Positions 8,848 through 17,227 of a stretch of DNA of 36,335 bases are shown piece after piece. Below the pieces are notes generated by a model that saw only the letters and a program-made list of their open reading frames with translations, had not been told where the DNA came from and searched no databases. The stretch comes from Verrucomicrobiales bacterium. Its GTDB lineage: Bacteria > Verrucomicrobiota > Verrucomicrobiia > Verrucomicrobiales > DEV007. Position 1 is the first letter of the stretch; the number at the start of each line of letters is the position of its first letter. The translations under genes were made by a program, and so were the position numbers. The stretch covers positions 1 through 36,335 of the forward strand of contig JACETS010000003.1 in assembly GCA_013911195.1 (NCBI GenBank). Direction: 5' to 3'.

Positions 8848-9438
8848 GTGCCTCGATTAAGACCATTCGTTAAGGGTTGTTTAACAAATGTATTTTGTTT
8901 AATTATTATAGGTGTTATTATCTGGGTTCATTTTCTTATCATATCAGGAGAAGATTTGAGTGATGTTGATTTTGGGGAAGATATAAAATCTCCACCTCGA
9001 GATATTCTTTTTAGAGCAAATGAAGTTATTAATTCCGGTCGTTCATTTGAATGTAGTGAAAGAGCATTGAATCAGTATTTAGGGTCCTCGATTCTTGGTA
9101 AGGAGATTAATTCTATTGCAAAATTTATTAATTTTGAGCGGGTTGCTGTAAGGCTGAGAGATGGAGAGTTTGATCTAATTTTAATCAGAAGAATAAATGA
9201 CAAGCGACTAACTTTTAGCGCCCGGTTTCAAGTTGTATCTAATATTAAAGGAATTGAGATATCTGTTAAATCAGGAAAGTTTGGAAATTTAAATGTGCCT
9301 GGTGGTTTCGTCTCACTGTTGTATCCTAGTGTTTTAAGTATTACTGAGCTGCTCGAGAAAGAAAAAGAAATGCTTACACGTCCAATTTCGGTTACAATTA
9401 AAAAAGATTGGTTGCAACTGGCTCAACGAAATAAATGA
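8848..9438 (+). CDS. Unknown membrane-anchored protein
   Basis: I do not recognise a family. The 196 residues start with GTG, then a short basic N-terminus and one hydrophobic segment at about residues 13-33. The remaining 160 residues, probably outside the membrane, contain no cysteine-pair or catalytic motif I can name. The pattern in FNFERVAVRLRDGEFDLILIRR-like strands, followed by RLTFSARFQV and GIEISVKSGKFGNLNVP, suggests a mainly beta domain. The stop overlaps the start of the next gene by four bases (ATGA), so the two products are probably translationally coupled and may work together at the membrane. Confidence 0.8.
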   Translation: MPRLRPFVKGCLTNVFCLIIIGVIIWVHFLIISGEDLSDVDFGEDIKSPPRDILFRANEVINSGRSFECSERALNQYLGSSILGKEINSIAKFINFERVAVRLRDGEFDLILIRRINDKRLTFSARFQVVSNIKGIEISVKSGKFGNLNVPGGFVSLLYPSVLSITELLEKEKEMLTRPISVTIKKDWLQLAQRNK

Positions 9439-10901
9439 TATTTTTCAATATTACAGAAATTAAAAAGTATTTTTGTATAATGCTATTAATTACTTCGTTG
9501 AGTCATCACGCTCTTTCTCAAAACAAACCGTTGATTCAATTAAAAGATAAAGGGGTCAGTAGAAGCTCATCAAGACAGTTTATTGTGCATGGAAATGATA
9601 GTGCTGCCCGAGGAGTAATGTGTGTTTTTAGTGAAAGAACAAAAAGCGGGCTTTTAAATGTGCTTAACTTACCTGATAGATGGAATTATCCAATAGTACT
9701 GCATATCAGGGGCGATATTAGAGATTTAAATACTGGTAGGCCTATTAGGCCAAGTATTTACAAGCTGCCAGGGGATAGATATAGGTTTCAAATTGATGTT
9801 TTTCTTGGAGACAAGTTTAAAGCCGAATCCTTAGAAGAAGAACTTGTTCAAATTCTAATAACTGAATTAATTATTCGGAGCAAAAAGAGAAGAAATATCC
9901 TTAATAAAAATGCATTCATTCCTGATTGGATAAAAATTGGATTAACTCAGGTTCTTAATAAAGATGGCAAAAAATTGAATAATTCAACGATATCAAAATT
10001 TGTTAGGAGTAACAAAATGCTATCTCTAGATAAAATAATTAAAGCGGATAGTAAAAGTATGGATTCAATAACTGAGGAGGTTTACAGGGTATCTTGTGGA
10101 GCTCTAGTTTCCGTGTTGCTTAGTCAAAAGCAGGGGTCATTACGATTACAAAATTATTTGTTAGATGTTAATCTCAAACAAAAAGAATCTATGGAAAAAT
10201 TAAAAGAAGTTTTTCCAGACGGTCTCAATAAAACAGAAAACCTTGAAGAATGGTGGAATGCAGAGTGTGTAAAAATAGCAAGGCCTAGTGCTACTGATAT
10301 TCTCAATCCTTTGGAAACCGAATCAATGCTAGTTGATTGCTTGAAAATTAAAATTGTTGAATCTCAAGACACTAAGGTTGATGCAGAAAAGAAAAAACAT
10401 TTAGGTGAAAAAATAAAATCGTTTTTTACTAAGCCAAATAAAAATAAAGACACTGAAAATAAAGATGCCCCTAAGAAAACTGAATATGAGTACATGATTT
10501 ATAATTTAAAAGATTATAGAAAATTTTTAACTCAGGATAGCGTTGAAATTGGATTAAAAATCACCGAGACTAATCTTCTTAAATTGAGTTATCGTGCATT
10601 TCCAATATACAAACCAATTATACAGGAGTATCAAAAAATTATTATTAATATTGGAGCTGGTGATTTAAAAAATGTTGATAAAAAAATAGAGGAGCTAGAA
10701 TCCATACGCTCGTCAATTGTTGAATCAGTCAATGATGCAAAGGACTACCTGAATTGGTTTGAGGCAACAAGAATAGACAAAAGGAGCAATAACTTCAGTA
10801 ACTATCAGCAAATATACAACGAATTAAAGCGACCTCTTCCATCTAGGAAAGATGAACTCTCTGAATATCTTGACGATTTGGATAAAGAGTTTAAAAAATA
10901 G
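9435..10901 (+). CDS. Secreted protein with degenerate peptidase-MA-like domain
   Basis: A 488-residue protein with an N-terminal signal-like segment (hydrophobic core about 13-25, probable cleavage after HALSQ). Residues about 115-240 resemble a gluzincin (peptidase MA-like) domain. LVQILITELIIRSKK stands where family members have HEXXH, but Thr143 and Ile147 replace the histidines. IPDWIKIGLTQVL at 162-174 matches the following PxWLxEGLA-type segment with the Glu replaced. VYRVSCGALVSVLL fits the later helix. The C-terminal half is charged and probably helical (IEELESIRSSIVESV). It is coupled to the preceding membrane protein by an ATGA overlap. I infer a non-enzymatic role. The fold assignment is by pattern only. 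Confidence 0.75.
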   Translation: MIFFNITEIKKYFCIMLLITSLSHHALSQNKPLIQLKDKGVSRSSSRQFIVHGNDSAARGVMCVFSERTKSGLLNVLNLPDRWNYPIVLHIRGDIRDLNTGRPIRPSIYKLPGDRYRFQIDVFLGDKFKAESLEEELVQILITELIIRSKKRRNILNKNAFIPDWIKIGLTQVLNKDGKKLNNSTISKFVRSNKMLSLDKIIKADSKSMDSITEEVYRVSCGALVSVLLSQKQGSLRLQNYLLDVNLKQKESMEKLKEVFPDGLNKTENLEEWWNAECVKIARPSATDILNPLETESMLVDCLKIKIVESQDTKVDAEKKKHLGEKIKSFFTKPNKNKDTENKDAPKKTEYEYMIYNLKDYRKFLTQDSVEIGLKITETNLLKLSYRAFPIYKPIIQEYQKIIINIGAGDLKNVDKKIEELESIRSSIVESVNDAKDYLNWFEATRIDKRSNNFSNYQQIYNELKRPLPSRKDELSEYLDDLDKEFKK

Positions 10902-10921
10902 TCTAAATTATAAATCATTAG

Positions 10922-11329
10922 ATGCAAAAAACTGATTTTCATGATGCTGTCGAAGAGGTTTTGAAAACAAATTCGGACTATTCGGCAGATTCTTATTATT
11001 TTCTTCAAGAAGTTCTTCTACAAGCTGTTGAAAAACAGAGGAAAATTTCAGGAGGGGAGAATAAGCATGTTTCTGGACTTGAGCTTTTGGAAGCTTTTCG
11101 TGAAAGAATGCTAAAACAATTTGGACCTATGAGCATGACATTATTAGATGAATGGGGGCTCTCTAAAACTCAGGATGTTGGCAAAATGGTTTTTAACTTA
11201 ATTGAGGTCGGTGCCTTTGGTAAAAGCAAACATGACCAAAAGGAAGATTTTGAGGAAGTGTACGACTTTCATGAAGCTTTTGTTTCCCCATTCTTACCAC
11301 GAAGAAAAAGGGCGAGTAAAGAAAGCTAA
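10922..11329 (+). CDS. Minf_1886 family protein (Verrucomicrobia/Planctomycetes-restricted)
   Basis: A 135-residue cytoplasmic protein that matches my memory of the TIGR04138 family: DFHDAVEEVL near the N-terminus, YFLQEVLLQAV, HVSGLELLEAFRE, the central FGPMSMTLLDEWGL, and VFNLIEVGAFGKS. The function is unknown. The family is essentially confined to the PVC group, so it is the best lineage marker in the window. It has no signal peptide, membrane segment or catalytic motif. It lies 20 bases after the pseudo-peptidase gene and 20 bases before the M16 protease gene, inside the same probable operon. Confidence 0.88.
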   Translation: MQKTDFHDAVEEVLKTNSDYSADSYYFLQEVLLQAVEKQRKISGGENKHVSGLELLEAFRERMLKQFGPMSMTLLDEWGLSKTQDVGKMVFNLIEVGAFGKSKHDQKEDFEEVYDFHEAFVSPFLPRRKRASKES

Positions 11330-11349
11330 TGTTCTCAGGGTTTTAACTA

Positions 11350-13884
11350 ATGGATAATATTAATTTTCCTAATTACGTAACCGACCAGTTCAAGCTAGAC
11401 AATGGCCTGAATTTTATAATCAGAGAGGATAGATCTAATCCTGTAGTCAGTCTTCAAGCATGGTGTGAGACCGGATCAATCCACGAGGGGCAATTTTTAG
11501 GTAGCGGTGTTTCACACTTTGTAGAACACATGCTATTTAAAGGTACCGAACATCGTGAATCACTTAGTATTGCTCAAGACATTAGTTCTATAGGAGGTAA
11601 TATAAATGCATATACGTCATTTGATCGTACCGTTTATTATATTAACTGTCCTTCGGGCGGATTGACTGCCGCCAATGAAATACTTCAAGATATTGTTTTT
11701 AACGCATTAATCCCTGAAGAAGAGTTTAAATCTGAGCAAGAGGTAATCAGAAGAGAGATCTCAATGGGGCGCGATGATGCTGATAAAGTTGCCAGTCAAG
11801 AAATGTTTAGTACTTGCTATTGCAGACACCCATATGGACTTCCTGTAATTGGTTATTTAGAGAATTTTAATAATCTGAAGAGATCAGATGTCCAAAATTA
11901 TTATCTGGAGAGATACGTTACAGATAATATCTTTATTGTCATTTCGGGGGATTTGGACTTGGAGAAAGTTAAATCTCAAGTTAGCACTCTTTACGGAGAT
12001 ATTAGGAGGAGTTCATCCTCGCCAGTATTCATTCCGCCAGAACCTGTTCAGTTAGGTAGAAGAGATAGTTTTATTGAATATACGAATCCTATTACACGAT
12101 TATGGATGTCATGGAAGATTCCAAGTATTACTGACCCTGATATGCCGGCCATAGATATAATGTCTGTGATACTTGGGCATGGAAAAAGTTCAAGATTGTT
12201 TCAATCGCTCAAGGAGAAGAAGGGGTTGGTTCATAATATCAATGCCTATTCTTATACTCCAAGCCATGCTGGTATTTTCGCAATTGGCGCGGGTGTTGAT
12301 CCTTTAAATAAACAAAGGGTAGAAGAAGAGGTGTTTAATGTACTAAAAGAGGTTAAGGAAAATGGCGTTAGTAATCATGAAGTTAATAAAGCCAAACGAA
12401 TTTCTTTGGTTTCTCAGTTAGATTCGTTGCAAACTGTACAGGGCCAGGCTGCTGATCTTGGATCAAATTGGGCAATAACAAGGAACGTTAATTTTACACA
12501 GGAATATATAAGAAAGTTATCTTTAGTTAGTGCTGATGATATTAGAGATGTAGCAGCGAGGTACTTTAACAATGAATCATTGTCTGTTATTGAGGTTGGG
12601 AAAAAAAATAAATCTAAAAAAAATAAATTAGAAAATATAAAATCTGATAAAAAAATAGTTCAGCATACTTTAGCTAATGGTTTGTTGGTTTCAATTGAGG
12701 AAGATTTTCGATTGCCAATGATCGCATTCAGCTGTGCTTTTAAAGCTGGACTATTTGCAGACCATCATCACGGGCATGGAATGACTCAGTTGCTTTCAAG
12801 GGCCTTATTGAAGGGAACCAACAAAAATGAGGCGGATCAGATAGCAGTAAAGATTGAATCGCTTGGGGGTAATATTTCGGTAATTGGGGGTAATAATTCT
12901 TTGTCTTTAAATTCAGATTTTTTATCAAATGATTTTAATCAGGCATTTGATATTGTTTCTGACGTGATTATGGATCCGATATTTCCTCAATCTGCAGTTA
13001 ACAGAGAGAAGGAAACTTTGTTGTTGGACATCGAAGAGGAAAGGGAAAGTCCTCTGAGCTTAGCTGCAATCTTTGCCAGAGAAAATATATTCGGTAATCA
13101 TCCTCATAGATATTCAAGGCTAGGTACTGTTGATGTTATTAAAGAATCGGATTCTGAAAAACTTCTTAAATTTTACTCAGAATACGGAGTTTCGAATAAT
13201 GGTGTTATTACCTTATGTGGCGCTATTAATAGCAACAAGGTTATCAATAAAATCGAGGATTGTTTATCCAATATAAAGACAGGGGAAGCAATGAATACAA
13301 ATTTTGAAGATCCTCAGTGGCCTTTGAAGGAAAAGGAAGTAGAAATTAAACATCACAAAGAACAGGCCGTTGTGATGATAGCTTTTCCAGGATTAAGTAT
13401 AAATAGTGATGAAAGAGCGACGATAAGCGTCATAGAAGAAATTGCTGGAGGTATGGATGGCCTTTTATTTACACGAATTAGAGAGGAATTAGGTCTCGCT
13501 TATTATGTTGGAATGAGTCAGATGGTTGGATACTCAAGTGGAAGTATTTTATTTTATGCAGGTACAAATTCAGAATCTGTTTTAAAGGTACAAAATGAAC
13601 TTAACCTGATTATAGAATCATTGATTAAAGAAAAAATTGGAGAAGATGTTTTAACAAGGGCAAAGAATGCATTAATTGGAAAATATGCGTTGTCAAAACA
13701 ATCCTTGTCCGCTCGATCTCAATCTATGGCGCTCAATCTTCTCTATGGCCTTGGTGAAAGGTATGACGATGAAAACATTGAAAAAATTAAAAGATTAACT
13801 CCTGAGGATCTCCGAAAATGTTGTCAAAAATATTTCGCTACTTCCTCAAAAGTTACAGTGCAGGTCATTCCTAACAATAAATAA
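11350..13884 (+). CDS. M16 family zinc metalloprotease, two-unit, catalytically complete
   Basis: An 844-residue protein made of two M16 units. The N-terminal unit has the inverted zinc motif HFVEH at 56-60, with Glu136 (EVIRREISMG) at the right distance as third ligand. The C-terminal unit, from about residue 440 (VQHTLANGLLVSIEED), aligns with the same fold but has HGMTQ at the motif position and is inactive, as usual. REELGLAYYVG is the substrate-gripping R/Y region. No signal peptide is visible, so location is uncertain. The two halves are joined by a lysine-rich linker encoded by two runs of eight A (12601-12608 and 12616-12623). panE starts five bases after the stop. Confidence 0.95.
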   Translation: MDNINFPNYVTDQFKLDNGLNFIIREDRSNPVVSLQAWCETGSIHEGQFLGSGVSHFVEHMLFKGTEHRESLSIAQDISSIGGNINAYTSFDRTVYYINCPSGGLTAANEILQDIVFNALIPEEEFKSEQEVIRREISMGRDDADKVASQEMFSTCYCRHPYGLPVIGYLENFNNLKRSDVQNYYLERYVTDNIFIVISGDLDLEKVKSQVSTLYGDIRRSSSSPVFIPPEPVQLGRRDSFIEYTNPITRLWMSWKIPSITDPDMPAIDIMSVILGHGKSSRLFQSLKEKKGLVHNINAYSYTPSHAGIFAIGAGVDPLNKQRVEEEVFNVLKEVKENGVSNHEVNKAKRISLVSQLDSLQTVQGQAADLGSNWAITRNVNFTQEYIRKLSLVSADDIRDVAARYFNNESLSVIEVGKKNKSKKNKLENIKSDKKIVQHTLANGLLVSIEEDFRLPMIAFSCAFKAGLFADHHHGHGMTQLLSRALLKGTNKNEADQIAVKIESLGGNISVIGGNNSLSLNSDFLSNDFNQAFDIVSDVIMDPIFPQSAVNREKETLLLDIEEERESPLSLAAIFARENIFGNHPHRYSRLGTVDVIKESDSEKLLKFYSEYGVSNNGVITLCGAINSNKVINKIEDCLSNIKTGEAMNTNFEDPQWPLKEKEVEIKHHKEQAVVMIAFPGLSINSDERATISVIEEIAGGMDGLLFTRIREELGLAYYVGMSQMVGYSSGSILFYAGTNSESVLKVQNELNLIIESLIKEKIGEDVLTRAKNALIGKYALSKQSLSARSQSMALNLLYGLGERYDDENIEKIKRLTPEDLRKCCQKYFATSSKVTVQVIPNNK

Positions 13885-13889
13885 ATCTT

Positions 13890-14849
13890 TTGGATAAAAT
13901 TAAACAGTTTAAAAATCCAAAAATAGCGATAGTTGGCTGTGGTGCTGTTGGTTTGTTTTATGGTGCTAAGTTGGCATTGTCAGGGGAAAATGTTCATTTT
14001 TTAATGAGAAGTGATTACGAGCACGTAAAAAGAAAGGGGATAAAGATTGAATCTATCAAGAATAAAAACGAATATTTGTCTAATCCATTAGTTTATAATT
14101 CACCTCATGAAATTGGGCCATGTGATTTGGTGATTATTGCTATCAAAGCAACAGATAATAATTCTCTGAAGAATTTAATTCCTCCGTTATTGAATAAAGA
14201 AACTGCAATATTGACTCTTCAAAACGGTCTTGGAAATGAACGATTTCTTGCAGAGAGATTTGGTCAGAATCGTATAATGGGTGGGCTTTGTTTTGTTTGC
14301 TTAAATAGAACATCGAGTGGAGTTGTTAAGCATATAGCTCAGGGTGCAATTAGCTCCGGTGAATATTCTGGGCTTCCATTGCCTAGGACTCATGACATTG
14401 CTTTATTGTTTAAGAACTCAGGAGTCCCTTTTTTAGTAGCTGAATCTTTAATTGAACAGAGATGGAAGAAATTAGTATGGAATATTCCTTTCAATGGAAT
14501 TTCAATTACCGCCGGTTGTATTGATACAGAAAAGATTTTAGATGATGAATCGCTTTGTTTTCTTGCTCAGGAATTAATGAAAGAGGTTATTGATGCAGCT
14601 AATTCCATGGGGATTACGTTATCTGATGCGCTAATAGAGCATAATATTCGGGAGACTAAAACGATGGGAGCCTATCGCCCGTCAAGTGTCATAGATTTTG
14701 TTGAGGGTAGGCCGGTTGAGATTGAAGCAATTTGGGGGGAGCCATTACGTGCCGCAATTAAAGCGGGTGCGAATATGGAGAATTTAAATGACTTATATCA
14801 TTCTATTAAAGCTTTAGATGACGATAGAACGAAAGTTCTAGATAGTTGA
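13890..14849 (+). CDS. panE: 2-dehydropantoate 2-reductase (ketopantoate reductase)
   Basis: Reduces ketopantoate to pantoate with NADPH in pantothenate and CoA synthesis. The 319 residues show the Rossmann loop GCGAVG at 16-21, the AIKATDNNSL segment, LTLQNGLGNE, and the C-terminal-domain signature WKKLVWNIPFNGIS. AYRPSSVIDFVEGRPVEIEAIWGEPLRAA is the usual C-terminal region. No ATG fits, so I use TTG at 13890, five bases after the M16 stop. Members of this family also reduce other 2-keto acids, so the exact substrate is inferred. It is the last gene of the 8520-14849 run and converges on nuoC. Confidence 0.9.
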   Translation: MDKIKQFKNPKIAIVGCGAVGLFYGAKLALSGENVHFLMRSDYEHVKRKGIKIESIKNKNEYLSNPLVYNSPHEIGPCDLVIIAIKATDNNSLKNLIPPLLNKETAILTLQNGLGNERFLAERFGQNRIMGGLCFVCLNRTSSGVVKHIAQGAISSGEYSGLPLPRTHDIALLFKNSGVPFLVAESLIEQRWKKLVWNIPFNGISITAGCIDTEKILDDESLCFLAQELMKEVIDAANSMGITLSDALIEHNIRETKTMGAYRPSSVIDFVEGRPVEIEAIWGEPLRAAIKAGANMENLNDLYHSIKALDDDRTKVLDS

Positions 14850-14867
14850 AAAGGACTTAAATAAGCT

Positions 14868-15443
14868 TTATTGAGGTATTTCTCTTGAGCGAGGTTCCCT
14901 TTTGTCTGTTGTTGCTGAAGAAGGCGAGGTTACAAATGGACCTCCTTCTAAAGGAACTGGCTCTGAAAAAGCAACGTCAGGCATGTCACTAGTTTTGCCT
15001 GCCAAAGGAAAATCTTTTCGAAGAGGATAATAAGGGTAGCCCTCCCACATAAGAATTCTACGCATGTCAGGATGATCAGAAAAGGTTATCCCAATCATGT
15101 CAAATGCTTCACGTTCATGCCAATTTGCCGTTGGCCATAAGCTTACAACGCTAGATACTTCTCTTTCTGATTCATCCACTCCAACTTTTATTCTAAGATG
15201 GCACGAATCAGAATAGGAATATAGTTCATAGACTACTTCGTATCTTGGACTGATACCTAAATTATCGACTGCGGTTAAATCAACAAGATAATCGAAACCA
15301 AGATCTTTTTTACAAAAAGTCATAATTTCAATTAAACTGTCTTTAGTTATAGTCAGGGATAATTCATCTCTAAAAGAATTTTTTAAAAGTATGTTACCTT
15401 GAAATTTAGCTTCAATTTTTTCAACTGCTTCAGAGGAGTTCAT
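14868..15443 (-). CDS. nuoC: NADH-quinone oxidoreductase subunit C (30 kDa subunit)
   Basis: Hydrophilic Complex I subunit on the cytoplasmic arm, next to NuoB and NuoD. The 191-residue protein carries the family signature ANWHEREAFDMIGITFSDHPDMRRILMW-type segment, then YPLRKDFPLAGK. It is a stand-alone NuoC, not a NuoCD fusion, because the frame ends about 40 residues after the signature with a polar tail. It lies 16 bases after nuoB on the same strand. nuoD would normally follow, but the next gene is the convergent panE, 18 bases from its stop. Confidence 0.95.
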   Translation of the reverse strand: MNSSEAVEKIEAKFQGNILLKNSFRDELSLTITKDSLIEIMTFCKKDLGFDYLVDLTAVDNLGISPRYEVVYELYSYSDSCHLRIKVGVDESEREVSSVVSLWPTANWHEREAFDMIGITFSDHPDMRRILMWEGYPYYPLRKDFPLAGKTSDMPDVAFSEPVPLEGGPFVTSPSSATTDKREPRSREIPQ

Positions 15444-15459
15444 AATTTTTTTTAGTCAA

Positions 15460-15987
15460 TTATGATAGCTTCTTAATCAGCTCTTTTTTCTGCTCGATTA
15501 AAGATTCTTCAGTTTCAATTTTTTGCTGTAATCTCATTAAACCTTCCAATAAGGCTTCTGGTCGGGGTGGACACCCGCTGATGTAAACGTCGACTGGCAA
15601 AAGATGATCTATTCCTTGAAGAACTGCATAGCTTCTATACATGCCTCCTGAAGATGCACATGCTCCCATGGCTATGACCCATTTGGGCTCCGCCATTTGA
15701 TCGTAAATTCTTTTTACTGCTAGAGCCATTTTGTAGGTAACTGTGCCTGCTACAATCATGACGTCGCTTTGACGTGGGGAAAAACGCATTACTTCCATTC
15801 CAAATCGCGCTATATCGAACCTTGAAGCTCCTGTAGCCATAAGTTCTATACCACAACAGGCAAGCCCCATGGGCATGGGCCACAAAGAGTTACTTCTCAT
15901 CCAATTGATAGCTGTATCAAGTTTAGTAAATGTAACATTACCCTCGATTTTTGAATCGTATGCAGCTGGAGTAATTTTCTTGGACAT
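15460..15987 (-). CDS. nuoB: NADH-quinone oxidoreductase subunit B
   Basis: Complex I subunit that holds the terminal iron-sulfur cluster N2, next to the quinone site. The 175 residues include all four cluster ligands: adjacent Cys44 and Cys45 (GLACCGIE), Cys110 (GACASSGG) and Cys139 (SGCPPRPEA). The protein is otherwise canonical. It is the first gene of a two-gene unit with nuoC; nuoA, which normally precedes nuoB, is not found upstream. A 12-base perfect inverted repeat lies 50-76 bases upstream of the start and may be an operator or an RNA hairpin. Confidence 0.97.
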   Translation of the reverse strand: MSKKITPAAYDSKIEGNVTFTKLDTAINWMRSNSLWPMPMGLACCGIELMATGASRFDIARFGMEVMRFSPRQSDVMIVAGTVTYKMALAVKRIYDQMAEPKWVIAMGACASSGGMYRSYAVLQGIDHLLPVDVYISGCPPRPEALLEGLMRLQQKIETEESLIEQKKELIKKLS

Positions 15988-16037
15988 GTATTAATACTTA
16001 ATAAATATAAACTAGGTCTGAAAAATGAACGGGCAAG

Positions 16038-16063
16038 AACTTTGTGAAATTTTTCACAAAGTT
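16038..16063. repeat. Perfect 12-base inverted repeat upstream of nuoB
   Basis: AACTTTGTGAAA at 16038-16049 and its exact reverse complement at 16052-16063 are separated by two bases. It lies in the 265-base divergent gap between nuoB and the membrane-protein gene at 16253. A near-symmetric 26-base site in a shared promoter region suggests a dimeric repressor or activator operator. No T run follows on either side, so a terminator is less likely. I see no gene in the rest of this gap. Confidence 0.5.
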
Positions 16064-16252
16064 ATCTGTTCTTCTGATTTGTCTAAATTTAACGAATTAC
16101 AAAAAAAAATAGTTGTAAAATTATGTTGGATTTTTCACTATTTATTCTCTATCACTTATCTAAAGTCCTGTTTTCACTGTAAATGGTTAAATTCCAATAC
16201 AGGCACGGATAATGCTTGTAAAAATGGATAACAGAAGAGAAATTTTAATAAA

Positions 16253-17215
16253 ATGAATGATGAATTAAATAAAGAGGACACTTCGGATTCCTTAGAAGAT
16301 GAACCAGCTTCATTACGCGTTGAAAATGAAGTTAATGATGATAATAAAGTAGACACCAGCTCTGAAGAAGAAGTTGTCTCTAAGAAGAAAAATAAGATGG
16401 CTATTAATTATGGTATCGTTTCTTCAATACTAATAATTTCCTCAATTTTAACCTTTTTTGTAACAGAAGAATTTTTAATTACTCCGTTTGTTTTGGGTGT
16501 TTGTATTCTTGGGATGACTTGGTATTCAGTTAAGAGAAAACGTGATTGCAGCGATGAGGGAATTATTTTTTACAGTCATAGTCAAATAATTTATTATTGG
16601 CCAATTTGGCTCGGGGCGTTTCTAGTAAGTGACTTGGCAATTTTTGGAATTGGTGAAGAAATAAATGTTAATCAGGTTGCGCATTCGTTCGCGCCATCCC
16701 AGTTTACAATGTTACATCTAATTGTTACAGGGCTCGTTATTTTCTTTACCACTGTTAATCTAAGAGGGGTTTGGGCTATAGTTTTTGCAGTAACTGCATT
16801 AGCTGTTGGTTTAACTTTGGGTGTTTTAGATTTATGGGGTCCACTTCTTAAGAGACTCGGTAATATTGAACTGTACGTGAATTCGGATTTTTATAGAGCC
16901 CTGGGAGCAGTTGTGTTTCTTCCTTGGTTGTTTGTTGTTTTTATATTTGACCTCAGGAGGTATTTCCATTTCCAGCCATCACAAATTACAATGGTTAGAG
17001 AAATTGGCGAAGGAGAGAAAAATTTTGATTCATTTGGGGTAGTAATGGAGAAGCATCGTGACAACTTTGTTCAGCACATAGCCTTAGGCTTTGGGTCTGG
17101 AGACCTAAGTATTTCAACTCATGGAGGAGATAGTGACAAAATTACATTTAATAATGTGTGGCGGATCGGTAAAGTGTTAAAAGAGGTTGCGAGAATTCGT
17201 GAAATGCGTGGTTAG
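16253..17215 (+). CDS. Unknown multi-pass membrane protein
   Basis: I do not recognise a family. The 320-residue protein starts with about 42 acidic, low-complexity residues (many Glu, Asp and Ser), then a Lys patch. About five or six hydrophobic segments follow, near residues 49-70, 74-92, 114-136, 148-166, 168-190 and 214-234. The last 85 residues are soluble. They start with FHFQPSQITMVREIGEGEKNFDSFG and end ITFNNVWRIGKVLKEVARIREMRG, which resembles a small beta-rich (PH-like) domain ending in a helix. It could be a membrane scaffold or sensor; there is no enzyme motif. The next gene starts 12 bases later on the same strand. Confidence 0.82.
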   Translation: MNDELNKEDTSDSLEDEPASLRVENEVNDDNKVDTSSEEEVVSKKKNKMAINYGIVSSILIISSILTFFVTEEFLITPFVLGVCILGMTWYSVKRKRDCSDEGIIFYSHSQIIYYWPIWLGAFLVSDLAIFGIGEEINVNQVAHSFAPSQFTMLHLIVTGLVIFFTTVNLRGVWAIVFAVTALAVGLTLGVLDLWGPLLKRLGNIELYVNSDFYRALGAVVFLPWLFVVFIFDLRRYFHFQPSQITMVREIGEGEKNFDSFGVVMEKHRDNFVQHIALGFGSGDLSISTHGGDSDKITFNNVWRIGKVLKEVARIREMRG

Positions 17216-17227
17216 TCATATGCTAAT

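Noticed and set aside
16025..16231. A 68-codon open frame on + between nuoB and the membrane-protein gene
   Set aside because: It has no family resemblance, begins inside the palindrome region, and its composition looks like non-coding AT-rich DNA. I treat the stretch as regulatory space.
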